Part shown: in pieces, positions 11,441-45,700 of the stretch | How the letters are laid out: every line of letters begins with the position of its first letter | Numbering within the stretch: position 1 is the first letter of the stretch | The notes under the pieces: model-generated | Database searches by the model: none | What the model was told of the DNA's origin: nothing | The model's input: only the letters and a program-made list of their open reading frames with translations | Position numbers and translations under genes: made by a program | DNA from: Erpobdella octoculata | Lineage: Eukaryota > Annelida > Clitellata > Hirudinida > Erpobdellidae | Assembly (NCBI GenBank): GCA_963978895.1 | Contig: OZ022247.1 | Coordinates: forward strand, 13,518,972-13,582,971 | Length of the DNA stretch: 64,000 nt | Direction of reading: 5' to 3'

Positions 11441-11956
11441 CCCCCGTAGTTGCGGGGCTGCTTGAAGTCTTCGTTCAAATCTTCTTGTTTACTAAATTTG
11501 TTTGGGTCCGTCTAATTATAAAAATAAACCACACGTCTATCATGCAGCTTTCATGGCCATTAATGTAGGTTGACTCCGCCTATGTCACCTGCGCCAGTTG
11601 AGCGTTTTTCAGTGTGTGTGTGTGGTGTATGTGCGTTTATATGTGCATGAGTATAGTTATATAAGTATGTATAAGTATAAGGTGCATGCTATGTTAGCAA
11701 TGATAGAGAGAACGCCGCTATGTATGTCTGAATCCACCCTGCTTATTGATTGCATTGGCGTATTTTAGTTAATTATAGTTTAAATAAATATTTTTATGAT
11801 ATGAAAATATTAAAATATGGCATTGTCATCGAGAATACATGGGTTTTGAAATTTTCAAGTCAATTGGACGTGTAGAAGTGGTCGAAAAATCGATTTAAAA
11901 CACCTGAAAATACAACATACAGTGTGAGGTAAATAAAAGCGTGTAAAAAGACACAA
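11441..11956. other. Non-coding, with a short dispersed repeat
   Basis: 11460-11800 shows no gene. 11820-11956 is a dispersed repeat ('cattgtcatcga' to 'aaataaaagcgtgtaaaa'). Relatives of it occur near 5646-5690, 30815-30955 and 52500-52560. Confidence 0.45.
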
Positions 11957-11973
11957 CGCCCCTGGGTGGATTC

Positions 11974-12014
<41 letters not shown>

Positions 12015-12030
12015 GTTGCGCCACAAGGGC
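11957..12030 (-). tRNA. tRNA-Asn (GTT), second copy
   Basis: The sequence matches the gene at 4786-4859: same acceptor pairing, anticodon GTT and T arm. It lies 219 bp from the tRNA-Tyr gene, in the same orientation. Confidence 0.93.
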
Positions 12031-12248
12031 TGATGAAGAGGTGTGTTGTTGATGCTGTATTTATTTCAGAAACCTTTTTGTCTATTATTAGAATTATTAT
12101 TATTATTATTGAAACAGTATTTTAACTAGAAAAAGGATAATCATTTACTTTCACGGGTTTTACCTACAGTAGTCACGTTACGAACCTTTTCCTCAACCCG
12201 TCAAAGGAAATGATTCCCGTAAAAAGCCACAAAAGCAAAAAGAACTTC

Positions 12249-12338
12249 TCCCGCGAAACGGAGTCGAACCGCCGACCTAAGGATAGCCAAGGTTTAACGT
12301 ACTACAGTCCTCCGCTCTACCAACTGAGCTATCACGGG
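12249..12338 (-). tRNA. tRNA-Tyr (GTA) with intron
   Basis: A 90 nt minus-strand gene. The acceptor CCCGTGA pairs with TCGCGGG. The A box TAGCTCAGTTGGTAGAG and a GGTTCGACTCC B box are present. The anticodon is GTA, followed one base later by a ~17 nt intron. That is the canonical intron position of eukaryotic tRNA-Tyr. Confidence 0.92.
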
Positions 12339-13260
12339 ATGCAAGAGTGCTTCTCAGAAATATCAATATTAATAAACCCATTATGGTGTTCGTAGGACCG
12401 GTGTTATAAAAATACAGCTTTTATCTTGGCTTTATTTTACGAGAAGATTACTCAAAGTGACTTTACATTCATAACGCAAATTCATAACAACTGGTACGAG
12501 ACAAACACCCGTCTACATCTAAAAAAAACTAGAGGTGCACCGATTTTAGGCATGTTAATTGAGCCTGCTCCCAACTTCAGTTGACTCGATCCGATCTAAT
12601 CTGACACGTCCGGTACCTACTATTGGAGTAAGGATGCCTCGATATAACTACTGGATCCACAACCAATACCTGCGAGATTTTCTTATTTGGCCGACGCTCG
12701 CGCAGTCGAACGTTGACACAAAGCAATTAATGTCTTATTACAGTCTTATCTTATTAAAGGATATTTTAATTTTCTCTAAACACTAACATCGCATCAACAT
12801 GAAGCAGAATTTATTCATTAAAGCATAACAAATAAAAAGTAAAATTAAGGAGTGTTTTTTATTTTATTAAATTTATGTTTTTTTATTTAAATTCGTTTTA
12901 TTATTGATGCCATCGTTAATACTTCTAACAAAATTTATGGATATGCAATTGAAAAATCTTCCACAGTCATTTCTTTGACATTGTGATTTGATGAAAAGAA
13001 GTTGTCTTCAACTAACAATGCTTCATTTTCTACATATACATCTAAAATTTTTGCACTCGAATTAGAAATACGAAAGATGTTCAAATTGAGTTTTTTTATA
13101 TATTAAAAGTTTGTAAATAACTCAAATATGGTTGTCATTATTACAACAATATATATTTAGAAATAAATATAAAAAAAGAGAGAGCGAAAAAAGAACTGAG
13201 GAGAAAAACAGCGAGAGAAAACCAGTGCCACACTGGGTAACCCAGCTCATCAACATACAT
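12339..13260. other. Non-coding spacer
   Basis: No coding region or RNA gene was recognised. Near 13115-13146 there is a short piece of the LTR repeat ('ggttgtcattattacaaca'), a likely solo fragment of the element at 4930-6270. Confidence 0.4.
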
Positions 13261-13268
13261 AGTTTCCG

Positions 13269-13504
13269 ATGTACGTATGTATGTATGTATGTATGTATGT
13301 ATGTATGTATGTATGTATGTATGTATGTATGTATGTATGTATGTATGTATGTATGTACGTATGTACGTATGTACGTATGTACGTATGTACGTATGTACGT
13401 ATGTACGTATGTACGTATGTACGTATGTACGTATGTACGTATGTACGTATGTACGTATGTACGTATGTACGTATGTACGTATGTACGTATGTATGTATGT
13501 ATGT
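13269..13504 (+). repeat. (ATGT)n then (ACGTATGT)n microsatellite
   Basis: A pure ATGT tract (to ~13352) changes to an 8 bp ACGTATGT alternation, then back to ATGT. The Cys-Tyr-Val-Met open frames on both strands are repeat artefacts. Confidence 0.97.
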
Positions 13505-14652
13505 TAGCAATTTCGCATAACGCGGCGACTGCGGTGGTCAGCAGTTAGCAGTTGCTAAAATTAGTGCACGCAGGCGTGTAATAAAAGTTACTACGCAATT
13601 GTACGCTGATGGATGTACACTGTCAGCCCTAAAGATCGAAAGATGTAGCGCTGCAATCGAAAAATGTATGAGATTTAAAAAAATCTATCATATTGACTGA
13701 CTATCTCTTGTTCATAATACACAGATAAATACAAAAAAACAGTGATGTAAATCACCTTCACTAGGGGAATGATTTTAATGACATTGGTTTAACCATAGAC
13801 TCTTTAATAATTAAAACTCGTTTTAATAATTACACAGTCCATGATTTAACACTCACAACTGTAATTGCGACCGATTGAGTTCAAATCTTCCATAATCGTA
13901 ATTTGTCAACATTCATTTAAAAAAGCTCTTTTTATATAACCAGGATGAATGGGTGGAATTTATCGCCTCCAGATACCTTCAGATATGGCAGATAGATTTA
14001 TGGTCAAGCTTTAAAATCAAGCTTGAGAGATAGAGATATTTAAATGTTTTGTAAAATTGAAGTAATTCTCCGACAGCAAATGTTTTCTACAAAATAACTA
14101 ACAAACAAACACTAGAAATAACAGAAACATTGAATGGACTGTTTTTATACAAAACTATTTAACAAATATAAATATAAATAAACATTATTTTAATTTCAGA
14201 AGAAGAAACACTCGAGGAATTTTCTTCTTCTGATAATTGTCACATAGCCTTGTTCAATCAACTTTACGCACGAGCGATAGACTAATTTTCGATAGCCCAC
14301 GAAATTAAGCTCGTACAATTTGCAGCTCATAACGTCGCAGCTAAACATTGTATATTAATGCTGAGAAGGGCTTTGCTAAAGAATCATTTTTAATCACTTC
14401 CTGGTTTTAAACAACAAATGAACTTTGATATTAAATTTCAATTAAAGCTAACGATATTGTTGATACTTTAAAAGTAAACATAAAGTTACTAAAAAGTGTT
14501 TTATTAATGGATTATTCTTATTAATTCTTTAGCTAAACATCTAAAGGTAAAATTGTTGCTATTGTAACTTCATTAAATTTATCTTGTTTTCTAATTGATT
14601 TTGTTAACCCGTTGAATCAACTTGTATGTTGACATAACACTTTTATTTCCAG
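13505..14652. other. Non-coding upstream region of the kinase gene
   Basis: No gene or clear repeat was recognised. It probably contains the promoter or an upstream 5' UTR intron of the Src-type gene, since 14653 follows a polypyrimidine tract and AG. Confidence 0.4.
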
Positions 14653-14664
14653 AGTTTTTCACCA

Positions 14665-35717
<21,053 letters not shown>

Positions 35718-35841
35718 ATGCGATAAAGGACATTGTTGATTACGAAATCGGTAGTGATGATAATGATGACGGCAATACAAGTGATGGAGACGGACTTTGT
35801 AACTTATGGCGAAATGAATCAGATAATAGAATTTTAAAACA

Positions 35842-35847
35842 AATAAA
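35842..35847 (+). other. Candidate polyadenylation signal of the kinase gene
   Basis: AATAAA lies 125 nt after the stop codon and is the first canonical hexamer downstream. Confidence 0.45.
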
Positions 35848-35917
35848 TATATTTATTTCAGTAGGAAAAAATGATTATAAGGCAAGCTTTTTTATTTTAG
35901 TTTTTCATATAACGCGA

Positions 35918-35920
<3 letters not shown>

Positions 35921-36011
<91 letters not shown>
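35921..36011. repeat. (TA)n microsatellite
   Basis: Pure TA tract of ~90 bp. Confidence 0.97.
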
Positions 36012-36014
<3 letters not shown>

Positions 36015-38154
36015 CGCGACATCATGACTCATCGTTCGGCCCCGTTCTAACGCTTGTGTAATTGTGTATCTTCAAATGATCTCTGAGAGCTTCCGTCTTT
36101 GTGTGAGTGCGAGTTGTGCGTGTTTCTTTCTGTCCGTGAATATGTCTGTGTGACGCTCAAGCAAAAGAAAATCGAACGGCGAAAATAAGAGAGAATGGAT
36201 GAAAGTGAGTGAAAGAAATATAAGCAGAGAAGGCTAGAAAGGAATACCAAGTTGCTTTGAGGAATGACTCATCACTGCATGGAATGGGAACAATTCATCA
36301 ATAAGATTATTTTTCTGAAAATCGGTGTTTTTTTCTTTCAATGGTTATCGAATTATCACGGTCTTTTCCTTACCACTACTTAAAAACTTTGCAATATCTT
36401 CAGTTTCTCCAACACATTCAATGCAAATAGAAGCAGCCAGTGTATTTCGTATTTCATCGTCATCTTTCTAGCAAGTTTATGAACCAGCCAGCCTTGTTAT
36501 TCATCGCATATAAATACGCTTTCAACTCTCTCAGACCAAATACACCATTCCGATCTAAGTTGTTTAGGATTATTTTGATATTTGTTGAAAGTTAATAAAA
36601 AGTTTTTTTCGGTTTGTACTCCTAACAAATTTGGATTTTTGTCAAAAAACCTGGTTAGTTCTTAGTTCAATGGTTTTGAAATTCCCTTTCGTGGAAAGGT
36701 CAGGGATGTCATTTCAGAAAAACCTTGGGGGACAATTTATCTAACTTTTTCAGAACATTCTTTTAATTTTTGCTTGCCCCCAAAAAAGTTTATGACCGGG
36801 GGATAGTCGGAAACACTTTTCCAAATATTTTTCTTAACCCTCTTTTCATTTTTGCTCCCAATTGACGTCCCTGGGAAAGGTACTTTGAACAGCAACATTA
36901 CATTAGTTATCCATGAACTTCTATATAATCGATGCTGGATGGGAAATTGAAGGACATGAGTTTTGTTTACAACCAGAGGCCATCCATTCGTTAAGCTGGC
37001 AGGCGTGAGGCATACGTTTTCGGCTTTGATATGGCAACATTTACTAATTTATTTTCTTTAAAATGCAGAAAAAATTCAAAATTTTTGTTACACAACAAAT
37101 TCTTTAATAAAATTAACTGGTCACTTTGTTATTTTCTTAGCTTTCCTATTTCTGCATAAAAATGCTGTGTTAAACATCTTTTAGTTCTTCATTGTCTAAA
37201 TAGATCTTTTTATTATTTCAATAAAATAATATTGTTAGTTAAGAATTTTTATGTTATGTCTTACATGAATAGTGAAAAATTAAAGTTACTTGTCGTTGAC
37301 ATTTTTTAATCCACCTCAATCGATTGATTATTTCTATATAATAAGAAGAAGCAGATGAGCTATCTAGCGTTCGCACATTACTTGAATTACAAATCATATT
37401 TGACGATCAAGCTATATATATATATATATATCATTTCTTTTTGGTACAGTTTTGCTAAATTATCTATTTTATCAGCACTAGGCATTAAACAATAATACAG
37501 CTTGTACCTTTTCCAACGACTTATTTCTGCGGATCTATTTTCTGTAATGACTGCCTTGAAAAATAAATATTAACTGGCTATGAGTGAGCGAGCGGATAGC
37601 TAGACTAATTATAGAAATATTGGAAATGCGGTAATCATTTACTTTGACTGTCTGGACCAGCAGTAGTCACGTTGGGCGCGTTGATAAATTGATCGTGGTA
37701 TTGGAGCTACGTATCGGTGTTAGCGCTTGTCTAATCAATCTGTTAAAAACAACACGACCGTAACGCACCTTTGTCCTTTAAAAACCTTTAAAACTAGGCT
37801 CTTTTAAACCTTGCCGTTTAAGAAGCCCTGACTGATTGCCAGAATTAGTTCAAAATTGATGTTGCCTAAAACGGTCTATCAGACCGTGCCATGGTTAACA
37901 TACCGGGTGACTCAATTTCAATTTCTAATGAGGATTTAATTGATCGTTGCAATTATACTGTTCATAAATAAATGAGCACCTACACAGTTCCTCAGTCATC
38001 GACCATTTTTGGAAGAAAGGTTTAGTACTTTGTAGAAAATTTTTCTGAAAATAAGAAATTAAGGTGCGACAACCTCTTATCTCCGTTCATTGAAAAAAAT
38101 TTGGCACGAGGTAGGTCTAGCATTCACGCCATAGCTCTATCAATAATATCAGGT
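36012..38154. other. Intergenic spacer
   Basis: No gene, RNA or well-delimited transposon was recognised. 37640-37680 resembles the sequence beside the tRNA-Tyr gene ('cagtagtcacgtt' also at 12168). A short (TA)n lies at 37413-37430. Confidence 0.4.
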
Positions 38155-38517
38155 CTGACACATTTTGACAAAAATTAAAATCGGTCACAAAATGGGCGAA
38201 GCGGGAGCGGGAAAAAGAGCGGAAACGGGGATGGGAGAGCAAACGGGAACGGGAGAGCAAGCGGGAACGGGAGAAACAACGGGAACGGGAGAAACAACGG
38301 GAACGGGAAACGACCGGGAGCAAAAGAGCGAGCGGGAAATGGTAAGTGACCAGGAACGGGAGAGCATGCAAGAGCGGGAAAGCGACCGGTAACGGGAAAG
38401 CAAGCAGGAACGGAAAAGCGACCGGGATCGGGAGAACAAGCGGGGAAGGAAACGGGAGCGAGAGAGAAAAACAATAGAAAAACCTTTAAAAACTCCGGGC
38501 AACGCCGGGTACCCCTA

Positions 38518-38518
<1 letters not shown>
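38155..38518 (+). mobile_element. Helitron-type fragment, 3' end at 38518
   Basis: GGGAACGGGAGA-type repeats, then the CCGGGCAACGCCGGG hairpin and CTAG (38515-38518), then T of a (TA)n tract. The 5' end is not visible. Confidence 0.7.

Positions 38519-38582
<64 letters not shown>
38519..38582. repeat. (TA)n microsatellite between two Helitrons
   Basis: Pure TA. It is the target side of both flanking Helitron copies. Confidence 0.97.
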
Positions 38583-38585
<3 letters not shown>

Positions 38586-39136
38586 GTTTGTTTGTTTGTC
38601 CTCTATGCATTGCTTAACTATTCAACCAATTGTAAGGAAATTTTCACACAACTTTGAAATTCAATAGAGGAAGGTTTCTGTGAAAAAAAATGAGATCGGT
38701 CAGAAAGTTGGTGGGAGAGCGAGCGGGAACTGTAGAACGAAAAAGCGACCGGGAGCGGGAAAGGGAGAGGAAGCGGAAAGCAAGAAGAAGCAGAAGAGCG
38801 GGAAAGCAGCCGGGAACAGGAAAGCGACCGGGAACGGAGAGCAAACGGGAACTGGAGAATGAGCGAGAACGGAAGCGGAAAAGCAAGCGGGAACGGAAAA
38901 AAACAACAGGATCAAAAGAGCGAGCGGGAAATGGAATGCGACCGTGAACGGGAGAGCAAACGGGAGTGGGAAAGCGACTGGGAACGATAAAGCCACCGAG
39001 AACGGGAGAGCAAGCAGGAACGGAAAAGCGACAGGGAGCGGGAGAGCAAGCAGGGAAGGAAACGGGAACGAGAGAGAAAGACGATAGAAAAAAAACCTCT
39101 AAAAAAAACACCGAGCAACGCCGGGTACCTCGCTAG
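38583..39136 (+). mobile_element. Complete short non-autonomous Helitron
   Basis: Begins A|TCTGTTTGTTTG (TC 38583-38584). It contains the 'ttttcacacaa' subterminal block, then purine minisatellite. It ends with the GAGCAACGCCGGG hairpin and CTAG (39133-39136) followed by T. The 554 bp unit has both hallmark ends and the A|T target. Confidence 0.82.
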
Positions 39137-39170
39137 TTCTATATAAATAGAATATAGAATCGTGTTACAA

Positions 39171-39333
39171 CTCCGCCTCGCTAATTGCGAGCCAGTCCCA
39201 AGCCTGGAGAAAGGAGGAGGGAAAAGTTATGATCCACAACAGGAAGTACTTAGCTGCTTCCTACATACAGACATTTCAGTCTTAAAACACATGGTGTAAA
39301 GGACTATAAACTATTATAAAAAAAAAAAAAAAA
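39171..39333 (+). mobile_element. 5'-truncated LINE 3' end with 12 bp duplication
   Basis: About 145 bp of 3' UTR ends in the shared 'cttaaaacacatggtg' block and a poly(A) tail. AGAATCGTGTTA occurs just before (39159-39170) and just after. It is the same family as 30046-30103 but less truncated. Confidence 0.8.
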
Positions 39334-39445
39334 GAATCGTGTTAAGTACTTAATTTACTAATAGGTTTTGTTTGTTTCCATCATTTCATTCGATCGTTCC
39401 AACCAATAAAAAAAATTTTAATTTGTTTTTTTTTTTATAATTTAA

Positions 39446-41427
39446 CTAGCGGGGGAAGACGGCGTTGCCCGGCGTTTTTAGAGGTTTACCTAATGCGTTT
39501 CTTTTTCGCTCCCGTTTCCTTCTCGCTTGCGCTCCCGCTTCCGGTCGTTTTCCCGCTCATTTTTTCGCTCTCAGTTCCCCCCTAGATCCGATTCTACATA
39601 CATACGTTCGTACGTACGTACGTACGTACGTACCTACGTACGTACGTACATACATACATACATACATACATACATACATACATACATACATACATACATA
39701 CATACATACATACATACATACATACATACATACATACATACATACATACATACATACATACATACATACATACATACATACATACATACATACATACATA
39801 CAAACATACATACATACATACATACATACATACATACATACATACATACATACATACATACATACATACATACATACATACATACATACATACATACATA
39901 CATACATACATACATACATACATACATACATACATACATACATACATACATACATACATACATACATACATACATACATACATACATACATACATACATA
40001 CATACATACATACATACATACATACATACATACATACATACATACATACATACATACATACATACATACATACATACATACATACATACATACATACATA
40101 CATACATACATACATACATACATACATACATACATACATACATACATACATACATACATACATACATACATACATACATACATACATACATACATACATA
40201 CATACATACATACATACATACATACATACATACATACATACATACATACATACATACATACATACATACATACATACATACATACATACATACATACATA
40301 CATACATACATACATACATACATACATACATACATACATACATACATACATACATACATACATACATACATACATACATACATACATACATACATACATA
40401 CATACATACATACATACATACATACATACATACATACATACATACATACATACATACATACATACATACATACATACATACATACATACATACATACATA
40501 CATACATACATACATACATACATACATACATACATACATACATACATACATACATACATACATACATACATACATACATACATACATACATACATACATA
40601 CATACATACATACATACATACATACATACATACATACATACATACATACATACATACATACATACATACATACATACATACATACATACATACATACATA
40701 CATACATACATACATACATACATACATACATACATACATACATACATACATACATACATACATACATACATACATACATACATACATACATACATACATA
40801 CATACATACATACATACATACATACATACATACATACATACATACATACATACATACATACATACATACATACATACATACATACATACATACATACATA
40901 CATACATACATACATACATACATACATACATACATACATACATACATACATACATACATACATACATACATACATACATACATACATACATACATACATA
41001 CATACATACATACATACATACATACATACATACATACATACATACATACATACATACATACATACATACATACATACATACATACATACATACATACATA
41101 CATACATACATACATACATACATACATACATACATACATACATACATACATACATACATACATACATACACACTCCCGCTCCCGGTCGTTATTCGTTCCC
41201 TGTCGCTTACCCGCTCATTCTTTCGCTCTAAGTTGCCCCCCCCCCCCCTTAGATCCGATTTTACATATTATATATATAGATATATAGTTCCCGCTCCGCT
41301 CCGCTCATTTTGTGACGGATTTCAAATTTTTTTTCTCTATATTTGATTCCCCTTGACTCTCAAGGTTGTGTGAAAATTTCATTACGATCGGATGAATGGT
41401 GTAGCAATGCATAAATAACATACATAT

Positions 41428-41458
<31 letters not shown>

Positions 41459-41496
41459 CATACATATATACAAACATTCATTTTTATATATATAGA
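39446..41496 (-). mobile_element. Helitron containing a giant (CATA)n array
   Basis: On the minus strand the 5' end is A|TCTATATATATAAAAATG (TC at 41495-41496) and the 3' end is CTAG at 39446-39449 followed by T. Unique Helitron sequence lies on both sides of the (CATA)n tract. The flanking 'agatccgatt' and 'cgctc' blocks are themselves repeated either side of it. Size 2,051 bp, three quarters of it microsatellite. Confidence 0.8.
39590..41170. repeat. (CATA)n microsatellite, ~1.5 kb
   Basis: Starts with (TACG)n to ~39648, then almost pure CATA to 41170 with one CAAA variant near 39801. Frames of 500-590 codons on both strands (His-Thr-Tyr-Ile or Cys-Met-Tyr-Val) are artefacts. Confidence 0.98.
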
Positions 41497-42305
41497 TAAA
41501 TCATCTTCAAGATATCTACGCTTTTTCAAAATAAAAGTACCATTTCTGGCGTGCTTTAGATTTACAAATTAGAATTTTCAGCAGGATGTGCTTTTTTCTT
41601 CAATTAGCTAATTAGCTGAAACCATGCTCACCACTGTAACCCTGTATTGTAGCAGCATTATTTCTGCACGTATTTAATACTTTACTAATTATTTACTGTA
41701 GTGAGTTTAAATGAAGTTTTAGGTTTCTTTTGAGTTACATGCAGTTTTTATTTTGGTGAATGCGATGAAGTTAGTTGTAAAAGCTGAAAATTGAAATATA
41801 GATTATGACATGAAATTGAATTGATACGGAAATTCAGTGAGAGAAGAAGAGTAGGAGTTTGTAAAATTGACTGCTTGTTAGTGCCTGTTTTTGAGACTAG
41901 TGGAAGTAAACGCTTAAAAAGATAGACAATTGTGTATTGTGAGAGAGAAAATATAAGTGAGAGAGAGAGAGGAAATAGAGAGAAAGTGAGAGAACGCTTC
42001 CACAGCTTGCTATTAAGGGTAATATGTGTGATGCAGAGATAATATAAATATAAAGTGAAAAGACGAATTGAATGACGTTTCACTTTACAAGAACTTCGGA
42101 AAAACCTGTGACTGATTTTAATAATTCGGCGGCGTTAACAGTCTACTTACCCTTGCTCAAACAGCCACAGTTTTTTATGTTATAATACAAAAATCGAGTA
42201 AAAATTCATTTAAAAATTGTTTATTTCAGATTAAAAGATCAGTTACTGAGTTAGAAATAAAACAAAAACCAAATTCAAAAATCTAAATATCTTACGAGTA
42301 GTCTG
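41497..42305. other. CRMP upstream region
   Basis: No repeat class recognised. A polypyrimidine tract and CAG near 42229 could be the acceptor of a 5' UTR intron, with the start ATG 76 nt later. Confidence 0.4.
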
Positions 42306-42713
42306 ATGTCTTCACGATCGGTGTCCACCGACCCAATATGGCTGGGAATAGCTTCTCCAAAGCCACAGCCGAGGGTAAAGCAAAACTCCATGTTTGGTCA
42401 TGTTGTTGATGCTTTTGACGAAAAGACCATCGTAAAGATAGGTGAAGTGACACCTTATGAAAAGAGAATAAAAGCACGGGAAGAAGCTGAGAGGAAGAAA
42501 GAACTGGAAGAAAAACTCAGTATGTATAGTGAAACTTCTAACTCTGATGATGGTCAAAGTATATCCGGTCAGCGAAAAAATGATGACGGACTTAGTGCTG
42601 AAAGAGGAAGTGCTAATGGATCTTGTCACAGAGTAGAAGATAGAACAGAAATTAAAAAGCTTGACAGCGATACCCGCATTGATGCCAAGTCAACTGAAGA
42701 CGACTCATACCCG
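42306..42713 (+). CDS. CRMP: CRMP long-isoform (CRMP-A type) first exon
   Basis: 136 codons ending phase 0 at GTATTC. The SMFGHVVDAFDEKT stretch resembles the long N-terminus of vertebrate CRMP-A isoforms. The rest is charged, with a coiled-coil-like KAREEAERKKELEEKL run. Exon 2 supplies an internal Met (138) at MADYLL where a shorter isoform could begin if an alternative first exon exists. Confidence 0.75.
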
Positions 42714-45700
42714 GTATTCGTTTTAGTTTTTTGATTTGATAGACTCAGAATTTATTTGCCAATTTCTAGTCCGAGTTGTGTCATTTAATTTCAAAAGTTA
42801 GAAACGCTAAATAGGATGAAATCCGATAAAACAAATCAAAATTTCCGTTGGTCTGGGGCCAAAATATCGGCACATGGTTTATAATAATTGTTTAGCATAA
42901 GACAACGTAAAAGTACTAAGGTTGTACTATAAACGTTTTTATTTGCAAATTTGTATTGGTAGACATGTTTTTTGAAATATTATCACGTAATATTACAAAG
43001 ACAAAATGCGCGTTAATTACTAAAATTAACAATTTTGTCTATTCGATTTTTTGTAAACAAGGATCTACTACTGTCTCACCCATAGATATATCTATGGTCT
43101 CACCGAATTAAATATATAAATTTATTTGCTCCAGCCGGCGGCGTCTCTCGAAGCTAGCAGCAGAAAATTGCCAGTTTTTAAGTTTAAACGGATAACACTA
43201 TTTTGTTTTTAGTAATGATGCAATAAAAACATTTTTTCAAATAATTGTGATAACTATATATAATAGCATAGCTATATAGCTATACTATAGTTAGTATAGT
43301 TACTATAGACTATATAGTACTATAGCAGAGGCGTGGATTGGGGGGGGCTGAGGGGGGCCACGGCCCCCCTCAAGATTTTTCCACCAAATAGAAAAAATAT
43401 CTTTTCTAGCTCACCCATGAATGAGTATTTAGATTATTTGATAAAAACAGTGATTATTAAACATTCTGAATTATATCTATTTATAATCTACCTACTGCTA
43501 GTATTTTTCAATCTTTTAGTGCTTAGTTTCTCTTACTTCTTACTTTTCTCATAATTATCTCTCCATCTCTTGCTCTTCTTCACTGGCTTCCTCTTAAATA
43601 TAGGGTGATTTTTAAAATTTACTTACTAGTGGTTAAAATTAAAAATTGCTCTTCTCCATCCTACCTAACTAACTTAATAAAAATCCCTCCTAAGTCTGGT
43701 CTTTGATCTTTCTCTCTTAGCCACTTTCGTATTTTTTGTTAAACATTCTTTTTCTAAATGCTCTTTTTCTACTCTGGTCCGTTTCTCTGGAACTCTCTTC
43801 CTACTTCTCTTACTAAATCTACTTCTCTTGCTTTCGGTCCATCCGATTGAACTCGCATGAAATTTAGACTCGTGTATCTGTCCTAGCTTCATGAACAATT
43901 AGCATATTCTTATCCTACACGGTTGCTTGAGCTCTCTCACTAAGATTTTTCCAATTCATTTCAAATTATTTTTATTAGCTCATACACGATTGAGTATTTA
44001 GATTAGTTGATGAAAGCAATATTTATCATACTTGTTGATTAATATCCAATTAGTTAAAAATCTCTGCTATTATTTTCCAATCTTTTGTTAGTACCTTTAG
44101 TCTATTTAATCTTGATGATTCAGTGGACAATTTTGTAAAAATGAAAGAACGTCGATACCCTTTGTTACATTCATAATTTAAACCCTTTTTGTCTGCACTC
44201 AATATTAAATAAAAGTTAACTTTTTCTAAACCGTTTTTAACTAATATGATGATTTACGTGAAAATGCAACATACAAATGTATATTGGGATAGTCATTTTT
44301 GTTTGAAATTTCTCTGGGTTAAAGTTAAAAAATTTTCGCCCCCCTCAACATTTTGCTGAATCCACGCCTCTGTACTATAGTATAGTCATAGTCTATACTC
44401 TATAGTAGTAACTATACTTTACTATACTGACTGGGACTTAGGACCTTTTTAACTTTTTAGTTAGGCCTTATAATTAATTAAATTGTAAATGATACCGAAG
44501 TTAGCAGCGCTGCTGGATTCCCAACTAGCAAAAACAATTCATGCATTGGATTGGGGTTGTGCCATAAATTGATAGAAAGGTATTTAGAAAAGAAATATTA
44601 TGGTGTAAAAATAAATATTATGGTGTAAAAATAAATATAATATTGCAAAAAATAAAAAAGTTATAAGCAAAAAATCGTCACCATCCCTATGTAAATTTAA
44701 AAATGTATGGAGAGGATTTTTCACTCGCGTTTGGGGCCAGGTAGATTTAATTTTCAACTGCATTGGGTTTGTAACTTAATGCATTAGAAAGACAAATATA
44801 TTAGCTAAACAAAGAAACTACTTTTTTGAAAATATTTTAAGAATTAAAAAAGTTAAGAAGCAAAATGTAGATCAGGGTATGTTTTCCGTATCTAAATGAG
44901 CCTAGGCCTAAGGACGCCTAAGGTTTTCTCCATACATTTAGATACGAAAAACATACCCTGATCTACATTTTGCTTCATAACTTTTTTAATTCTTGGACTA
45001 TTTAAAAAAAACAGTTTTTATGTTTAGCTAATATATTTGTCTTTCTAATGCATTAAGTTAAAAGCCCAATGCAGTGTCAAAAATTATAATCTACAGGGCC
45101 CCAAACGCGAGTGAAAAATCCTCTCCATACATTTACATAGGGACGGTGACGGTTTTTCGCCTATAACCTTTTTATTTTTTGCAATAATAAATTTATTTTT
45201 ACACCATTATATTTCGTTTCTAAATACCTTTTCAATGATCTATGGTACAACCCGAATGCACGAATTTTCTTTTTGCAAACTAGTTGGGGGATCCAGCAGC
45301 GCTGCTAACTTCTGCCTCATTATAATTAATAGTAAATAGATAAGGTTCAAAAGTAGAACCTGACCTCTAACAAATTTCACAATATCCAATATAATGAAAT
45401 ATAATTTAATTAAGTAATCAATATAGTATAGTACTATATAGTAACTTAGTAACTATAGTAATAAATATAATGAACTGTAAAGACTCTGTTGATATTGCTC
45501 ATCTGTTATTCTTTTTTAAAATAATGTTGAATTTTATATTTAATCTGCATGAAGCTGGTCTTTATTTTTAGCTGTGTTCTATAATGTATTTATTTTTTAA
45601 GGACATGGCAGATTATCTTTTGTTACAAAATGGAAAAATCATCAACGATGATCATACAATAAATGCTGACATGTTGATTAAGGATGGGAAAATCAGGTGA

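Noticed and set aside
13132..13548. Open frames rich in Tyr-Val-Cys-Met
   Set aside because: Microsatellite translation of (ATGT)n/(ACGT)n.
39465..41287. Open frames of ~500-590 codons on both strands
   Set aside because: They are translations of the (CATA)n microsatellite and its flanks; a four-base unit read in threes yields a stop-free His-Thr-Tyr-Ile or Cys-Met-Tyr-Val repeat.
42312..42629. Minus-strand open frames opposite CRMP exon 1
   Set aside because: Shadow frames; the + strand has the start, domain similarity and matching splice phase.
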